A stretch of 64,000 nt of DNA from Craspedostauros australis (GCA_026770025.1 JAMXDE010000023.1:1031472-1095471), one strand, 5' to 3'. Shown: positions 1-12,812, numbered from the stretch's first letter. Translations and numbers: made by a program. Notes: a model not told the origin generated them from the letters alone.

Positions 1-321
1 GAGGTCACATCCAAGTTGCCCTTGCACCATTGCGAGAACAACGCGCTTGTCGCCAACTGGTGCAACGAAGGCCAGGCAGCCATAATCGACGACAGAAACA
101 AGCTGAAGCTGAAGGGGGAAAACAAAGACGGCAACTTGGACTGCCTCCTCCTTCCAGCACTGGATGAGTACGTTTGCACCTGCTACGGCAATCGTGCTGC
201 TTGCCCACAGGATTGCGTCAACGGCGAGAAGCCCGATCGCGTGTCGGCCCATGCCATCCGTTGCAGTGGCATTCCGCAAGACACGCCCAACTACGTGTTA
301 GTGGAATCGAAGCACAAGTAG
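1..321 (+). CDS. Cys-rich protein, 3' part only (5' end outside window)
   Basis: The reading frame is open from base 1 to the TAG at 319-321, so this is the C-terminal ~106 residues of a longer gene. Eight or more cysteines are spread over the fragment (HHCEN, NWCNE, LDCLL, VCTCYG, ACPQDC, IRCSG), in pairs typical of disulphide-bonded extracellular domains. No transmembrane segment or GPI-like tail follows; the end is basic (VESKHK). I recognise no family. The next gene on the right is on the opposite strand and is also a small cysteine-rich secreted protein, so the two end tail to tail and could be diverged relatives, although the cysteine spacing does not obviously match. The lack of stops and the cysteine density support coding. 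Upstream exons and a signal peptide cannot be seen. Confidence 0.55.
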   Translation, partial: EVTSKLPLHHCENNALVANWCNEGQAAIIDDRNKLKLKGENKDGNLDCLLLPALDEYVCTCYGNRAACPQDCVNGEKPDRVSAHAIRCSGIPQDTPNYVLVESKHK

Positions 322-879
322 GGCCGCAAGTCAACAGATCGCAGCGCAGAAGCAGTGGCGAAATCGTCTGTCCACACCTTGGTGACGACGAAGCAAACTA
401 AACGATTGCGTGGCGAGAGTTCATTTGAGCAGGACCGCGAACCAATCCAAATTACTTTACGAGCTACTACACTCCATTTTACCCTATTCTGCTCGACTCT
501 ACTCTACTCTGCACGACTCTCCACTGCTCTATGAGCACTCTCTCGTAACCAATCAACGAGCCAGTTATTCAACGATAGTTCTCTAATACGGGTACATCAA
601 CAACACTCTTATCAACCATACGTACTATACATTTCATTGCGATTTGGGTGCCACGGCAAACATCTACTCCACCCAGGCATGCCAAGCGCTGGAACAAACC
701 TGCAACAGCTGCGGCCGCTGCCCCTATCCTCTCGAAACATGGCTTGTATAGTACCATGAGCAGACTTGTGAAAGCAATTCACACGAGAGACCGGTATGTG
801 CATCACCCAATTCACTTATTCATTCATTCATTGATTTGCGTACGATGTCCAACATATTCTGATATCCATGCTACTCTGT
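322..879. other. Convergent intergenic region
   Basis: This lies between the two convergent cysteine-rich genes. It holds ACTCT/ACTCTG-rich stretches around 470-545 and no open frame I would call a gene. It presumably contains both 3' UTRs. Confidence 0.4.
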
Positions 880-1800
880 TTAAGCCGTACCAGCAAGCAG
901 CGCCGCCGTGGACCCAATTAGCATGCCGGCAATCGCGAGGCCGTGCGCAGAGGTAGAAGATGTTGTCGGCGCCATGGTTGGCGGGCCCGTCGGGGGCTTT
1001 GTCGTCACAGTAATGTTAGACTTTGGACAATCGGCATCTGTGAAGGTTGACGTGTACTTGAGATCCCAGATGCTTCCCTTCACCTGTTGGTGTCGGCATC
1101 GTTGGCAGTTATCAATATTGTTCGCACCACCACGGCATTCGTCATTTCCGGCGATTGCGCAAGTCATTGGACAGAAGAAAAGGAGACGCAGGGCGGAGGT
1201 GAGATCATGAATGACAAATCGCAGGCCGCCATGCACTCGTGCGCTGCTCGTGCGAGTCTGGCGATGGGAGTTTGATTCGAATCATTGTCTCCGTATTGCG
1301 TCGTCCTTCTGCTTTTTTGCATAATGGAGGCAGGTCTGGGACATCGTGCGATGGATTGCACGAGGAGGGCACCTTAGCGTAGCCGCCTTTGCCTTGGGCC
1401 ATTCCTCTTTGCAATCATCTTTCGATGGAATGCAGCATCGAGGAGCCACCTCTCCTTCATCCCTACCATCGCGCTGCTTCGTTCCTTTCGTCTCCAACGC
1501 TGTGAAAGCAAGTTTAGCCTTGACATCGTTGGACATGTCACTTACGATGCAATAGCCATTGGTCACATTGAGAAAGCAGCCACCATCCGGCGCATCAAAG
1601 AGGGAGCAACAGTCGCCTTCGAATTCATGCGTGTCGTTGATGTCTTCGCAAGAGACCTCGGCGTCGGTGTGCAGCTCGGCCTCCTCATCGCGCTCGCTCA
1701 GCGCCGCAAGGGAAGATCCCATGAGGACGGCAACTGCCATCATGGCCAAAAGGAACCGTTTGGAGTTCATCGCGCTCCTTCTCTGTGCTGATGTCTTCAT
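880..1800 (-). CDS. Small secreted six-cysteine protein with GPI-anchor-like tail
   Basis: Two exons are inferred: 1800-1546 and 1083-880, with a strong GTAAGTG donor and a CAG acceptor, phase 0. The join gives 152 residues. The start at 1800 puts a basic stretch and a hydrophobic core (LLAMMAVAVLMGSSLAAL) at the N-terminus, a good signal peptide. The mature part has six cysteines (VSCED, GDCCS, GGCFL, GYCIV, ADCPK), enough for three disulphides. It is followed by a Thr/Pro-rich stalk (about residues 112-130) and a C-terminal hydrophobic stretch ending LLAGTA, the layout of a GPI-anchored surface protein. If the intron were retained, the frame would instead run to 1282 without the stalk and tail. 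That version is less coherent but could be an alternative product. Family unknown; outer-surface location is inferred from topology. Confidence 0.6.
1084..1545 (-). other. Intron of the six-cysteine protein gene
   Basis: Donor GTAAGTG follows the Ile codon of GYCI; acceptor CAACAG precedes GTGAAGGG. Both exons stay in frame (phase 0). A pyrimidine-rich stretch lies upstream of the acceptor but is distant from it, so the acceptor is less certain than the donor. Confidence 0.5.
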
Positions 1801-3138
1801 CTTCGATATTTGTGGATTATAGTTCAATTCTGTGTGTTCGAGTAGTGTAATAGCACTCTGCAACCAAAGAGGAAAAGGTCGTTGGTGCTATTGCGATGCC
1901 AAAGGTACGAATAGTAGGTATGTGCGTATGTGCATGCGATTGTTGCGGTGAACTGATTTGGTTTGATGTTGTTGTCTTTTTTCTCACAGAATCCATTGCT
2001 TCTGTCTGCGGTGACAACACGAGAACGACGCACAAAATCGCCAATGAGGATCGCCGCGGAGAAAACCGCCGAAAAGTGACCATCATCGGTCATTCCATTT
2101 CAAATAAGCACTATACAAGTACTTCTTGTTCTCGTCAACACCCCCGACTCGACATCATTTGAGTCACGATGTCGGATTCAACCGAATGATTCAGTCGTGT
2201 ACCGCGCCAATCCGATCGACACGTCTGATTTCAAAACGGTCATCTTCCCTCCCCGTTCGCTGGCGTTGGTGGTACCAAAACGGACAAGGATGTCAACAAG
2301 GAATAGTCGTAGTACAGAATGTAAGCAGCTGCTCTTTGTGGACAGCCAACTCTCGCGACGCACCCCTGTCGCTCCGAAGGGTGAACGTGGCCTGAAATTC
2401 AAATTTCTGAGCCGTTGTTCTTGTCGTCCTTTGCGCGGCTATTCTCGCGCGAGCGTGAAGTTCATCTCCACCCAGCGCCCGTCCACGACTTGTCCACGGA
2501 GTTTCATCTGGATATGGACATGGGGCATCGCCACGCTGCAGGCAGCGGATATCAACGAATGATGATCGTCCTATCCAAGAGCTGGTTTGGACCTCAAAGG
2601 TTGGAAGAAGTTTGTTGTGGCCGGAATGTCCATATCTCCGTCCTTTGCGAGCTAGTTCGTTTTGATCGTAGTCTTTGTCGTGCCTGAGTCGTGATTGTAT
2701 TGTTGCAACAATCGAACTGGTCAAGTCGGGTGTTTCTGTTTGCATCACGACTGGATAACGGAAATTGTAACTGTTGGCTGTTTTGAACCAAACGCCTGGA
2801 GTAAGAAATAGTGACGACATCAGGCTGCGAGTATGGTATGTACACACGTACAAGAATGTATTCATACCTGCCGTTCACGTGATGTTCTGTCAGCACTCGT
2901 GCAGTTCAGCTCAGGTTTCCGTACGGCATGGTGCCATAGGTACGAGTACACAAGCACTGCACCAAACATGATTGCACTCACAGCTGCATCTGACCGGCTC
3001 ACGAAGTGCGCCATCTCGCGCCAATGCATGCGGATTCATGTAGTCCCATGTCAGCTTGTGTCTTCCCCTTCTTCCACTCACAATCTCAACAACAGCAAAA
3101 GCTGAAAGCAAGAGCAAGAGCAAACACAAACGCAATCG
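1801..3138. other. Divergent intergenic region, no gene recognised
   Basis: This separates the 5' ends of two divergently transcribed genes and should contain both promoters. Several open frames of 90-190 codons occur on both strands, but none has recognisable domains, a signal peptide or a consistent splice partner. Confidence 0.4.
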
Positions 3139-4522
3139 ATGCAAAGAGCAAGTGAAGATTACCACATCGACTCCGCAAACAGCGTCGATAGAGCAGGATT
3201 CATGATGTTGAAGCAAGAACAAGTCACCGCGGCAGCCTTGGGCGTCTACTTCGAACGACTTTCCGTCTTCGGCATCTTCGGCCGTGTCTGCCATATCTTT
3301 GGGCAACGTTGGCTGGCCTTCCTCGCCATCGCAACCTCAGTATACCTTGCTGGGCTGCTGTTTGCCACTCTCACAGCCTTGGTGATGGGACACGACACTG
3401 ACATCGATGGCTTCAGCGTTGACGTGTACGCCTTTGCCAACATCGTCCCAACGAAGAAAAATGTGATCATCTTTGTCATCGAGTCGTTCATCTTCTACTG
3501 CTTCGAATGCATCGCACAGGGCACCATCATTTGGCTCGTCATCCACCTCTACGTCGACCAACACCGCACCATAATGGAGGCATTCACTCAAGGTCTTCGT
3601 CGGTGCTTTGCATTGGTCATGGCCAATGCCATCATCTTCCTCATCTTGCTCGTCACCACATGGGTGGTACTGGCGATGACGGTGATGGGGTCAGTTTGGA
3701 TGCTTCATGGGTACGATGCCGATGATGACAATGGCAACGGCAACGGCAATGCCAATGGGAATGGGAACGAGAACAGCTACAGCTCCACCCGTTTCGTCGA
3801 ACTCGAGCTCTGCCTCTTCTTGGCCCTGTTCGCCTTCTACATCTACGTGCTTCTTGGTTCCTACGTGACGTTCCCCGCGATCATGACTGAAGACATGGGG
3901 CCCATTCAAGGCATCAAGCGCTCCTTCAACCTCTCCATCGGTCACAAGTGCTCCATCCTCGGTATCTTCCTCATGTGTTGTCTGATCAAATTCATCGTCG
4001 TCTTCATCCTCGCCGCTTTTGAGATGTATGAGTACGGCAATCCGTACGCTGATGATACAACTAACTTTTGGGTTTGTCGCGTCATCGATGCAATCTTGGC
4101 AATCCTGTACATGGCATTGGGAGGCATGTAAGTTGGACTTTGATCGGCTGTCGCCTGCTCATTCTTTGCAGTGGAATGCGACCGAGTACTCCATGTTGCA
4201 TGCATTGATCTTCATCCATTCTTACTTCGTTCATGCCCACGGCGCTCACTTCTCTCAACTTGCCTCTTCGCTCTCACAATTCCATATCTGCTGTTGAACA
4301 CGGTCCTGTCGTTCGACGAACTATGGATGGCAATGGTCACACCAACAACATCATCCATCGCGAATGCAACACATGCCCTCCGTCACCAATGATACACACA
4401 GCTTCCAAGCAGTTATCTACCTGAACTTGCGCGTGCACAATGAAAGCATGGACGCGGACAGGCTCTCCAGTGATCTTGGTTTGACGGACGCTTCGTACAT
4501 CACCATGAACGATGTCGTCTAG
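3139..4522 (+). CDS. Polytopic (six-helix) membrane protein, two exons
   Basis: Exons 3139-4127 and 4402-4522 (donor GTAAGT, acceptor ACACAG, phase 2) join to 369 residues. The splice turns an abrupt stop after ALGGM into ALGGIFQAVIYLNLRVHNES. Six hydrophobic segments are visible, at roughly residues 57-82, 112-140, 158-185, 215-242, 265-290 and 307-338. A loop between helices 3 and 4 carries an Asn/Gly repeat (NGNGNGNANGNGNEN). The 'YLNLRV..E' motif after the last helix, with an acidic tail, resembles the end of bacterial and eukaryotic membrane proteins of the glycerophosphodiester-phosphodiesterase membrane-domain type. That resemblance is from memory and weak. No catalytic motif is visible; a membrane structural or transport role is possible. 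Confidence 0.75.
4128..4401 (+). other. Intron of the six-helix membrane protein gene
   Basis: GTAAGT donor immediately after GGC-AT and an ACACAG acceptor, phase 2. The acceptor ten bases further on (GCAG) gives the wrong frame. The intron has a pyrimidine-rich stretch around 4215-4290. Confidence 0.7.
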
Positions 4523-5550
4523 AGAGAGAGAGAGAGAAGTACATGCAAGAGCGAACGTGCCACACGATCCGAAGATGTGGTGTAGGCGTATCCAACACCC
4601 AGTTACTCAGCAAGCAGCTCTCGCCTGTCCGTACTTGTATGGTATAACTCTATCAGTATCATTGCCCTCGGGAGTGTCTTCCGGCACAAATGGCCGCAAC
4701 CAGAATCTAGCTGAGTACGATTGTCAATAGATGTTGAACAGCAAGCAAGCTCAAGCACCAACGCACCCGAGGTAGATCATCACCACAATAGGAAGTCTGT
4801 TTCCACCATTTGCACAACAACATCGAATGGTGTGATATTGCGTCATCTGACAGTGGAGTATGTGTATATTGCATGCTGAAACTGACGCCAGTATCAATGC
4901 TCATGTCCGCACTATTAGTATTGTATAATTTGTACGATGTCCACACATCAAACGAGCGAGGACTCTGCTGAAGTGCCGCCTTGTCATCAGTGTGATGAAT
5001 CGATCTTGGCTCCCGCGTTCATGCAACAAAGCGTGTTACTTTCGTGTCGTCTCGCCACGAATCAAACAAGGACACGCTTGTACCCTAGCTACTTGTAAAA
5101 CAAGCACGACTCGCTTTCCTCTAAATGGAGGACTGTAGTCTGGCATGACGCCTATTTTGCTCCCTTTTAACACTTGTTTTCCGACTTCCGTATCTACAAA
5201 TGATGCTTTTGCCCAACAGAATCTTTTTGCCTGAGATTTTGACGAACCAGGCGCTTGCTTCGCCCAGAGATCGCCGTGGCAGTGGCAGCAACAGCGGTGG
5301 CAGCAGCAACAACAAGAGCAACGATGGCAAGGCTCGTACTCCAGTTGGTTCCACATTCGCACCATACTCGTGCTCGAACTACAGAGAGAGTGCCAACATT
5401 GAAAGTCATACTCGTGTAGTAATAATATAATATTCTATAACTGTACATACCGCTCTTTCAACGAAGAGAGTACGCAGAACAACGGAGCACGCTGTGGCAC
5501 ACTACCTCACTGCATTCGTGCGGCCTGCCTTGCCGTGAAAAGTCGGAACC
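4523..5550. other. Intergenic region with a short GA repeat
   Basis: A (GA)n tract of about 17 bp starts inside the stop codon of the upstream gene (4521-4537). A GCAGTGGCAGCAACAGC-type tract lies near 5276-5320. No convincing gene was found. It holds the 3' UTR of the membrane protein gene and the promoter of the next gene. Confidence 0.4.
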
Positions 5551-8500
5551 ATGAACTTCGGTTCGCGAAGGAGCCTGCGGGTGGATGCGCATGGCAAGGA
5601 CCGCCCATGGCAGTACGATTGGAAGAGCCCGCGGTGGCACATGGCTGTCAGCGCAGACACCATGAACAGCGGCGGCTCGGGCACCAATGTCGAACAGAAG
5701 AAGAGGAGCAGCAGCAAGATCCGTGCCAGAGCCAGCGCCGTCGCAGGAGCCGTGGCTGCGTTGGGCGTCATCCCAGACGAAGCTCCGCTGGACACGTTGG
5801 CGCCAATCACGAAGGAGGCATCGGCAGAGTCGACCTCCACGTGCACATTCTCGTGCTCATCCCTCGTGAACTACGCAGAGCTCCCGAATTCCATCAAGCA
5901 GCAGCTTGACGACGAGGACGTTTACAGCTTCCAGGCTGCGTCCACGAAAAAGCAGAGCGGCGAGAATGGGAGCGATCAAGCATACGACAACAACGATGAC
6001 TCCAAAACGAATGACGAGGATAGTGCGTACCACTTCGATGATGACTTCGGCAGTCCCGTCCGAATGCGTCTCCCGAGCACACGCAAGAGAGACTCGCATC
6101 ACATCCTGCTCAAGGTCTCTCTGCTGTCATCGCCAGCATCAACAGACAGCGGTGCAACACAATCACAACCGCATGCCAAGCCTTCCGCTTCGTCGGGCAA
6201 GCCTGATGCGTCGCCGCTGAACACATCTGTTCGTCTGGAAGTCTTCACGATCCCGACAGTCTCGGATCCGTCCTCGTCATCCATAGCTGCAGCGGCAGCC
6301 GCAGCATCAGCTGCGACACCACCACCGTATGCACTTTCGGATGCAGATGCTGCGCCCACGACGACGCTCACCCGGATCATTTCCAAAACGTTGCTCTGGC
6401 CCAGATCTGTCGACCCAGCTTCCGACAACGCTGCCAATCACAAGCATTCAAAAATCTATCAAAAGCAGAACATCTTCCAACGTCTGTTTCCTTGGCAGGC
6501 AGAGAAGAAGATCACGGAACTCGGCACCAATCCCAACCAAGCAGATGGCGAGAACAAGCCAGAGCACAGTCGCAACCGCAATCGTAATCGCAGCCGACAG
6601 AACGATTCGCGCGGTGCAAAGGAGAGCAGGGAAGGTATAGTGGGTGCCGCCTTGCTTCGTCTGCCGTCGCAGGGAGATGAGACAAAAGCACAACGAGACA
6701 CCGGATTCGACAAGATCGCAGCCGCACCAGGCGAGCCATCTCTCATGCACGGCGACTTGTCACCAGAACAAGCGTCTGCGATGGAGGTCCTGGAGTTCCT
6801 CTCGTTGGGCATGGCGACGCCCACCATGGTTCAAGCGCCCAAGTTGCCTGATGACGCAGCTCATTTGAAGGATGCCATTGGCGCATCCAACGATGGGAAC
6901 CATGAAACTCAAAGTCCGACCAGCAAAGGCGACGCACGAACAGCTGCACAGCAAAAGCCCTCACCCCAGTCCGGTGGCGTGAATACAAAGCCAGGGCTGG
7001 CCTCGGGAGAAGCCGCCACGCTGCCATTCCATCCAATATCACCAAAGACTACAGTGACAGGCACAGCTGCAGGCACTGTCCCATCCATGTCTGCAGCTGT
7101 GGATGCGGAACGTAAGGAGAACAGCAAACCAGACTCAATTGTTGCCACTCCCACGAACAACAACAACAACAACGCAGGCAAACCAGATGGTTCGTTGTCG
7201 CGCATGCCGCTTCGTTGCATGTGCATCGGTCAAGATGGGCAGATATACGTGTACGACCCTTGGCATTTGCTTTGTGCCGATGAACCTCGCCCTGTGGACA
7301 CATCCGAGAAGGGTGATGGCAAGAAGAGGGAACGCAACGATGACATGGGCGATGCCTTCGCCGCCCTTCTTTTCGGCATCGATCTCGACAAGCAGCTCAA
7401 GTCAACCATCCTGCCATTGAGTCAACCGCTCAAGACCATCTCGCTTGCGGCAGTTGATCGGAAAAGCGAGGCGAAGATGTCGGATCAGCCTGCTGCTAAG
7501 AAATCGATGGCTTCATCAGCAGCGTCAACATCGAACATGGGGCAGCAACGTGCAAATGATGACAGCACCAGCGCAAACGCCAACACCAGCAAGCGGAAAC
7601 CTCGAGCCAATGACAAATCCCTCATCGCATCTCTCATGGACTGGAATCCGTCTCTCGTCGAGCCATCGACCTTGATCTACTTGACCAAGCACAACAAACC
7701 GACGTCGATGATCCAGGTCGGAGACTACCTGGTTGTCATTGGTTGTGGTTTCAAGCAGCGTCCCGGAGAGATCGTGGATCAGATCCGCGCGAAAGAAATC
7801 GGCAAGCCCAAGCCTCATCACCGAGATGGCGAACCATCGCGCGATCAAGATGGGGCCACTGGTGGCGATAGCAACAGCAAGTGGTGGGACGACCATGGCG
7901 ACGGCGGCACCGGTCCCAGTTCCAGCCCCGATGCCGACGATCTGGCAACTGCGGAAGACACGAAGACGGAGTTGATGGAGAGCGACGATGTCCCTTCGCA
8001 ACACATGTCCAACGACAGATCCGATCGCTCTCGTAATGGCGGATTCGTCACATTCATCTCACTTCGGTTGATATCAGAGACCAGAACGGTCTACCTCCCA
8101 TTTAGACCGACGAAGATCTCCACCTTGCAAGCCGACGGGCATCTGTGTGCTCTCGTTACGGGCAAGGACTCCAGCATGGCAGTTGCGATACCCGTCAAAG
8201 CATTCTGGCTGGTCCTGCAGCAAGAGGTTGATGCAAAAAGCAGCAATGCAGCATCCACAGCACAACAGCAAATCGAAAACGATGATACGGGTTCCGAATC
8301 CGACTTCCAACATCAGTTGCAGCAAGAACAAGAGAATTCGGGTGCGTTTTCTCTCGAGGATGGCGATTCGCCGTCCGTAAAGGAGAAAAAGGCCAAGCGA
8401 TCGCTGCAAACCGCTATGGTTTACATCAAGCGGTTCCAATTGCTGCCATGCGACGTGCCTCTCACCGGGGTCGAAGGCACCATCCTGGGAGTGTCATCCT

Positions 8501-11500
8501 CCGCCCAAGCCAACCCTCCATCAATGGTCCTCGCGTATAGCGACACGACATCACCCAGCGATCTGTCATCCACGAAAGATGTTCTCATCATGCAACGTCA
8601 GATTGGGAACATCGCACCCATCGCGCGTGTCTCGACCGGAAAATTTGCAAACTACAAATCGCGCATGCAAACCGTCTTGGTCAATGTATCGCACTCGTCT
8701 TCCACATCGAATGCCAAATCTAAACACGCTTCTAATGGTCAGAGCACCAAGACCGCGAGTCCTGCCCTGGGTTCAACCTCGCGTGCTTCGTTCACGATGC
8801 CCGTGACGGATGGGCAGCTGATCGGCGTGGGCACTGGGCATCAGCACGGCCACATCGCTCGGTTGGTCTTGTCATCTGAGGAAACGGTCGATGAGCTGTG
8901 GTCACACGAAGGCCAAGGCTGGTGTTTGGTTGGCACGAAGCATCGCACCTTCTTCATTTTGTGGGAAGGATCCAATCCCTCACGTGGGGCGCAGGTGGTG
9001 AAGGAACTGGATCCCTCTATCACTGCCGTCAACGGCCAGAGCGTGTCACAGATCGATCCACTGCCGGCACCCCTACAGGGCACGGCAACAACAACGACGA
9101 CGGCGAAACTTGAGCCAGATGGCATGACGTATCGCAAAAGCAAGCGTGTGTCGGAAGAAAGCTTGGTCGGTCTCCCTTACATCCCAGATGCCGGTGGCCG
9201 AGATTCCATGTCGACAGCCCGAGATTCCATGGCGTATTCCGAACCATCCGATGCGGCAGCCCACTTTTATGCACAGGCCAACAAGAGCATAGGATACGAA
9301 AGATACGACGTCGATCGCGTCACCCACAACGGCAACGGCGATTTGGTGAACGACATCGTCTTTGATGCATTGGAGAGCATTTCTGGACTGAGTGTTCGGG
9401 GCGATTCCTACCGATCGCTCCCACCGCGCATGGTGGCCGCACCGAACCTTCCATCAAGCCAGCGCCGATTGTCGCATTCCGAAAAGAGCACGAGGCTTCT
9501 GTACCGCTGCACAAGTTGGACCGATTTGGACGGCAGCTTCGAGAACCAGTTGCATCTGATGGGACAGGGTGAGTCATCGACAATGTCGTCTTCGTGCAGG
9601 TGGACGTATGCGTTTGTATTCATGAGCGTGGCCCCATTGGACGTCATTCACAGATCTACGGCTTCGTTTGTCGTTGATGTTGGCACAGTATTGAGTATTG
9701 ATACCTGTCCTCGATGACTAACGTTCTGCTTCTTTGCCCGTGTTCCCTTCCTTCATCCATTCCTGCATGCTATGCCACTGGCCATGCCCAAATACGAACA
9801 CACGGATGCAGTTCCGATCGTCTGCCTGACTGCACAATCGCGGGGAAGTGATCAGTGCTACGTACTGACGCTGCGACAGTTGCTAGTGGACAATGGGGAG
9901 TCGTCTCCGTTCCAGCAAGTACTGTCGTGGTTGTGCGGTCAGAGGGACTACTTTACGGCAGCGAGCATCGCTCTCGATCTACTGAATGACGCTGACACTC
10001 TCTACAGTCTCTGGCAAAGCGCAGAAAGGATCGACGAGGAGAATGAGAGGGACAAGCTGCAGGGACTCCTTGACGGCATCTCAGCAATTCCGTCCTTCTC
10101 CGAAACTGCGCCCGCGTCTGAGCAACAACAGGACCAGCAGCCGCAGCCGCAGCCGCAACAGCAACAGATGGTTCCTCATCACGACGAGGATGGTGCACTG
10201 TCATCGGTGAGTGATGCGGCTCGCATTCAAGTTCAGCTTGCCGATATGACCGTGGCGTGCCTGGCCAAGGGCGGATACCCCATGTCGGACTCCCTCATGA
10301 GATTCCTCAAGCACAACAAGCTGTACGATGCCAGCAAAGCAAGCTTGATCCTTGTGTCGCGGACTGCAGGGGTCGTCTCCGGCGATGTGACTGCCATTCG
10401 AGAAATCATGCAGGTGGATCCTGATCGGTGCGATGAAGGGTTTATCAAGAACTACAAGATGTTGCTTTGGCCCGTGCGTTGTATGCTGGAAGTCGGTGCA
10501 TCGCGTGACTGTTTCCACACCACGATGATGCTGCTGAACGGAACGATCCCAGACGAACTGAGGAACCGCCCCACGACAAAGTCGTTCCTGCCACCTTCAT
10601 TCCCGTCCTCCGCACAGAAAGCACCAACACCACACAGCAATGCCATGCAACTCGCCAAGGAGCTAGTGAAGCTGATCGTTTCATCATCCACAGATGGTGC
10701 TGAAGAGCTGCTGAACTTACTGGACGAGGGTTCCCGCATTCGTTTCTGGCAATCATTGAACCGTGAAACGCAGCTGGAACTCGCTCTCATAGAAGTCGAC
10801 GGGAAACACCCAATGCTGCGCCAATGGGAGGTTCGTGAATGGTGCCGCGCCGAGTTGCATGCCATGTTGAAGGACTATCATGTGGCTGCTTCCAGCGCAT
10901 CATCCGAGGCCATGCCGACCACATGGCTCCAGCTGTTGTGCCAAGCCACCCTCCGCAACGCAGGCTGCGATTTGGAAGATATGACTGCAGGCAGCGGACA
11001 AAGGCAACATGTCGCTGATACCGACGCTGTCACTGATGCTGCTGGTGCTGGGGCTGAAGGCAGCAGCGACGGTGATAGCGGACGAAAGGAAGGGATTGAT
11101 GCCATGCAAGCAACCGACAAACTGCAAGATCCAACGCTCATCGACACCGACTCTCCAGCATCGACACCCGCGGCCGATGAAGCCTTGAGCAAGGGTGTTT
11201 CGGAGGATCAGGAAATCCGCACCGCTCTGATCGCCATGAGAGGATCTGGCGGCGTCGACTTCGACCTTGCCATTCCTTGTCTTTTGCTCCTCTCTGTTCG
11301 ACAGTCCAATTGGTGGAATGAAAGTCGTAAGGGAGGAGACATGCCGGCTTCTGTCGCCGCGGCTGCTGCGGTGGCAGCTGTTGGCAGTAGCAACAGCAGC
11401 AAGAACAGCAACAGCGACAACAACAACGCAACCACCCGTGCCAGTGTGGTGGTTGACGACAGTGAAACGTCGAAGGAGTACATTGCGACACAGAGGCTCC

Positions 11501-12369
11501 TGGAAGGCCTGTGCGACCTTGCTGGACGTTATCAGATGGAGCCACCGATGTTTGACTTTGACGAAGTCGCAGCCATGAGACAGTGTGCTTTGGCCAGCAA
11601 CGTCCGAGCCGGAAGCTTCCTGGTTGGCGGCCGAAATGGTTTCGTCCTGCTGTGCTGTGATATCCTCATGAAGAACAACGGCATGGACATGGAGAGTGCC
11701 GAATCGTTCTTGCTCCACGATCAACTCCAGCTGGATGTGCTGGATCGATGGACCTCCACCGGCATATCATCTTCTCAATCCAGGGTCGAAACTGAACCTG
11801 GCAGCAGTAGTCCCAGCAGGAGCATTAGCAACAGCAGCCATCATAGACGCATAAGCAACGCCAACGGCATGGAGGTCAACGGGCACAACTCCACGGAAGA
11901 CTTCGTGCTCGAACCCTATCATCTGGAGCTACTCAAGTTGCTGAATCAGCACGTTCTGAGCATTCGCACTTTCGGACAATTCGAGGCCATCCATCTGCGT
12001 GGCAGAGTGGATCCTGTGTTTGCGGCCACATGCATCTTCAGATGCTGGCTGCTGCTGACTGCGTCCAAAAAGACGAAGCGGCCGGCCACAACGTGGCTGG
12101 TTGGGTGGTTGCGCAGTCGCCTTGAGATCAGCGATGAGGACATGGAAAGCAAGCGGCGTTTGGTGTCCGCTGCGCTGGTCCGAGCCTTGGTTTGGGCATC
12201 GCCGTCCACCAAGGAGCGCCCGGGGTTCGCAGCACCCGAAGACCCAGCCTACCTCCTGGCATACGCCATGGGCATGGAATCCAAGTTCGTTTCCGAGCTG
12301 GCGATCTCCTGCAACGGCCTGGTGGAATCCATTCCTTACCCCATCGCCAAAGACATGATGATGGCATAA
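5551..12369 (+). CDS. Very large protein of unknown function (beta-propeller-like N half, helical C half)
   Basis: Exons 5551-9568 and 9812-12369 join in phase 1 to give 2191 residues. The N-terminal ~550 residues are low-complexity (Ser, Ala, Asn, Lys). From about residue 550 short hydrophobic strand-like blocks recur (RCMCIGQDGQIYVYDP, MIQVGDYLVVIGCG, TRTVYLPFRPTKISTL), interrupted by charged insertions, as in divergent WD/beta-propeller proteins. The second exon is mostly helical, with a well-conserved-looking block around VLSWLCGQRDYFTAASIALD, then a Gln/Pro run and amphipathic helices. A propeller followed by an alpha-solenoid is the plan of coat and tethering proteins, so a trafficking or scaffolding role is possible, but I do not recognise the family. 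I saw no signal peptide or membrane helix. The start is the first Met of a long open frame; two nearby Met codons downstream could be used instead. Confidence 0.75.
9569..9811 (+). other. Intron in the large unknown protein gene
   Basis: Donor CAGG|GTGAGT, acceptor GATGCAG. Phase 1 on both sides restores G|TT (Val) in the downstream frame. A long pyrimidine-rich tract spans about 9722-9770. Stops close the upstream frame at 9715-9717, so the intron is needed. Confidence 0.8.
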
Positions 12370-12812
12370 TCCAAAACCAAGACCACTGCATGGCATGAGC
12401 ATGTTCACGTAGGATAAGGGAGGCAGAGGATGGGACGAATGAGTGAGAACGGGCACGGACACTCGTAGTTGTATGTGAACTCGACTTGCCATGCAAGGCA
12501 GCCACCCGTCCACCACAACGGGCAGTGCCTGAAAATGATAATGACCTCAGCATTTCTTGACGAGCTGCCTTCTCCTTCGTGTAGGTACACTGCAACAAAT
12601 CTGATTTACGATCTATTCCATTCGTAAGCATAGCACTGATCAAGATTACTGTGCTCCGCCATGAATTGCAGTGTGATTGGGTCTATTATGCGCTACGAAT
12701 AGTATGGTAGGGTGGTTGTACGGTAGTTGTACGGTGGTTGCACGGTGTCTGTACTGAAAATTGCTCAATGATTTCGCGCCTCTGAGACCCTCCCTGCCAT
12801 GATGTTCCTCTC
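12370..12812. other. Convergent intergenic region with short tandem repeat
   Basis: Contains three or four imperfect copies of a ~10-bp GGTTGTACGG-like unit at about 12705-12745. No gene seen. Both neighbours end here. Confidence 0.45.

Noticed and set aside
2293-2865. 190-codon minus-strand frame in the intergenic region
   Set aside because: Composition looks random and competing open frames cover the same bases; no evidence beyond the absence of stops.
4171-4392. Frame encoding a hydrophobic stretch in the membrane-protein intron (IPYLLLNTVL...)
   Set aside because: It first looked like a middle exon, but no splice sites give a consistent phase. Direct splicing from 4127 to 4402 restores a continuous and sensible protein.
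10900-11724. 274-codon minus-strand frame inside the large + gene
   Set aside because: Shadow of exon 2 of the large gene, whose own frame is open for 2.5 kb and correctly spliced.
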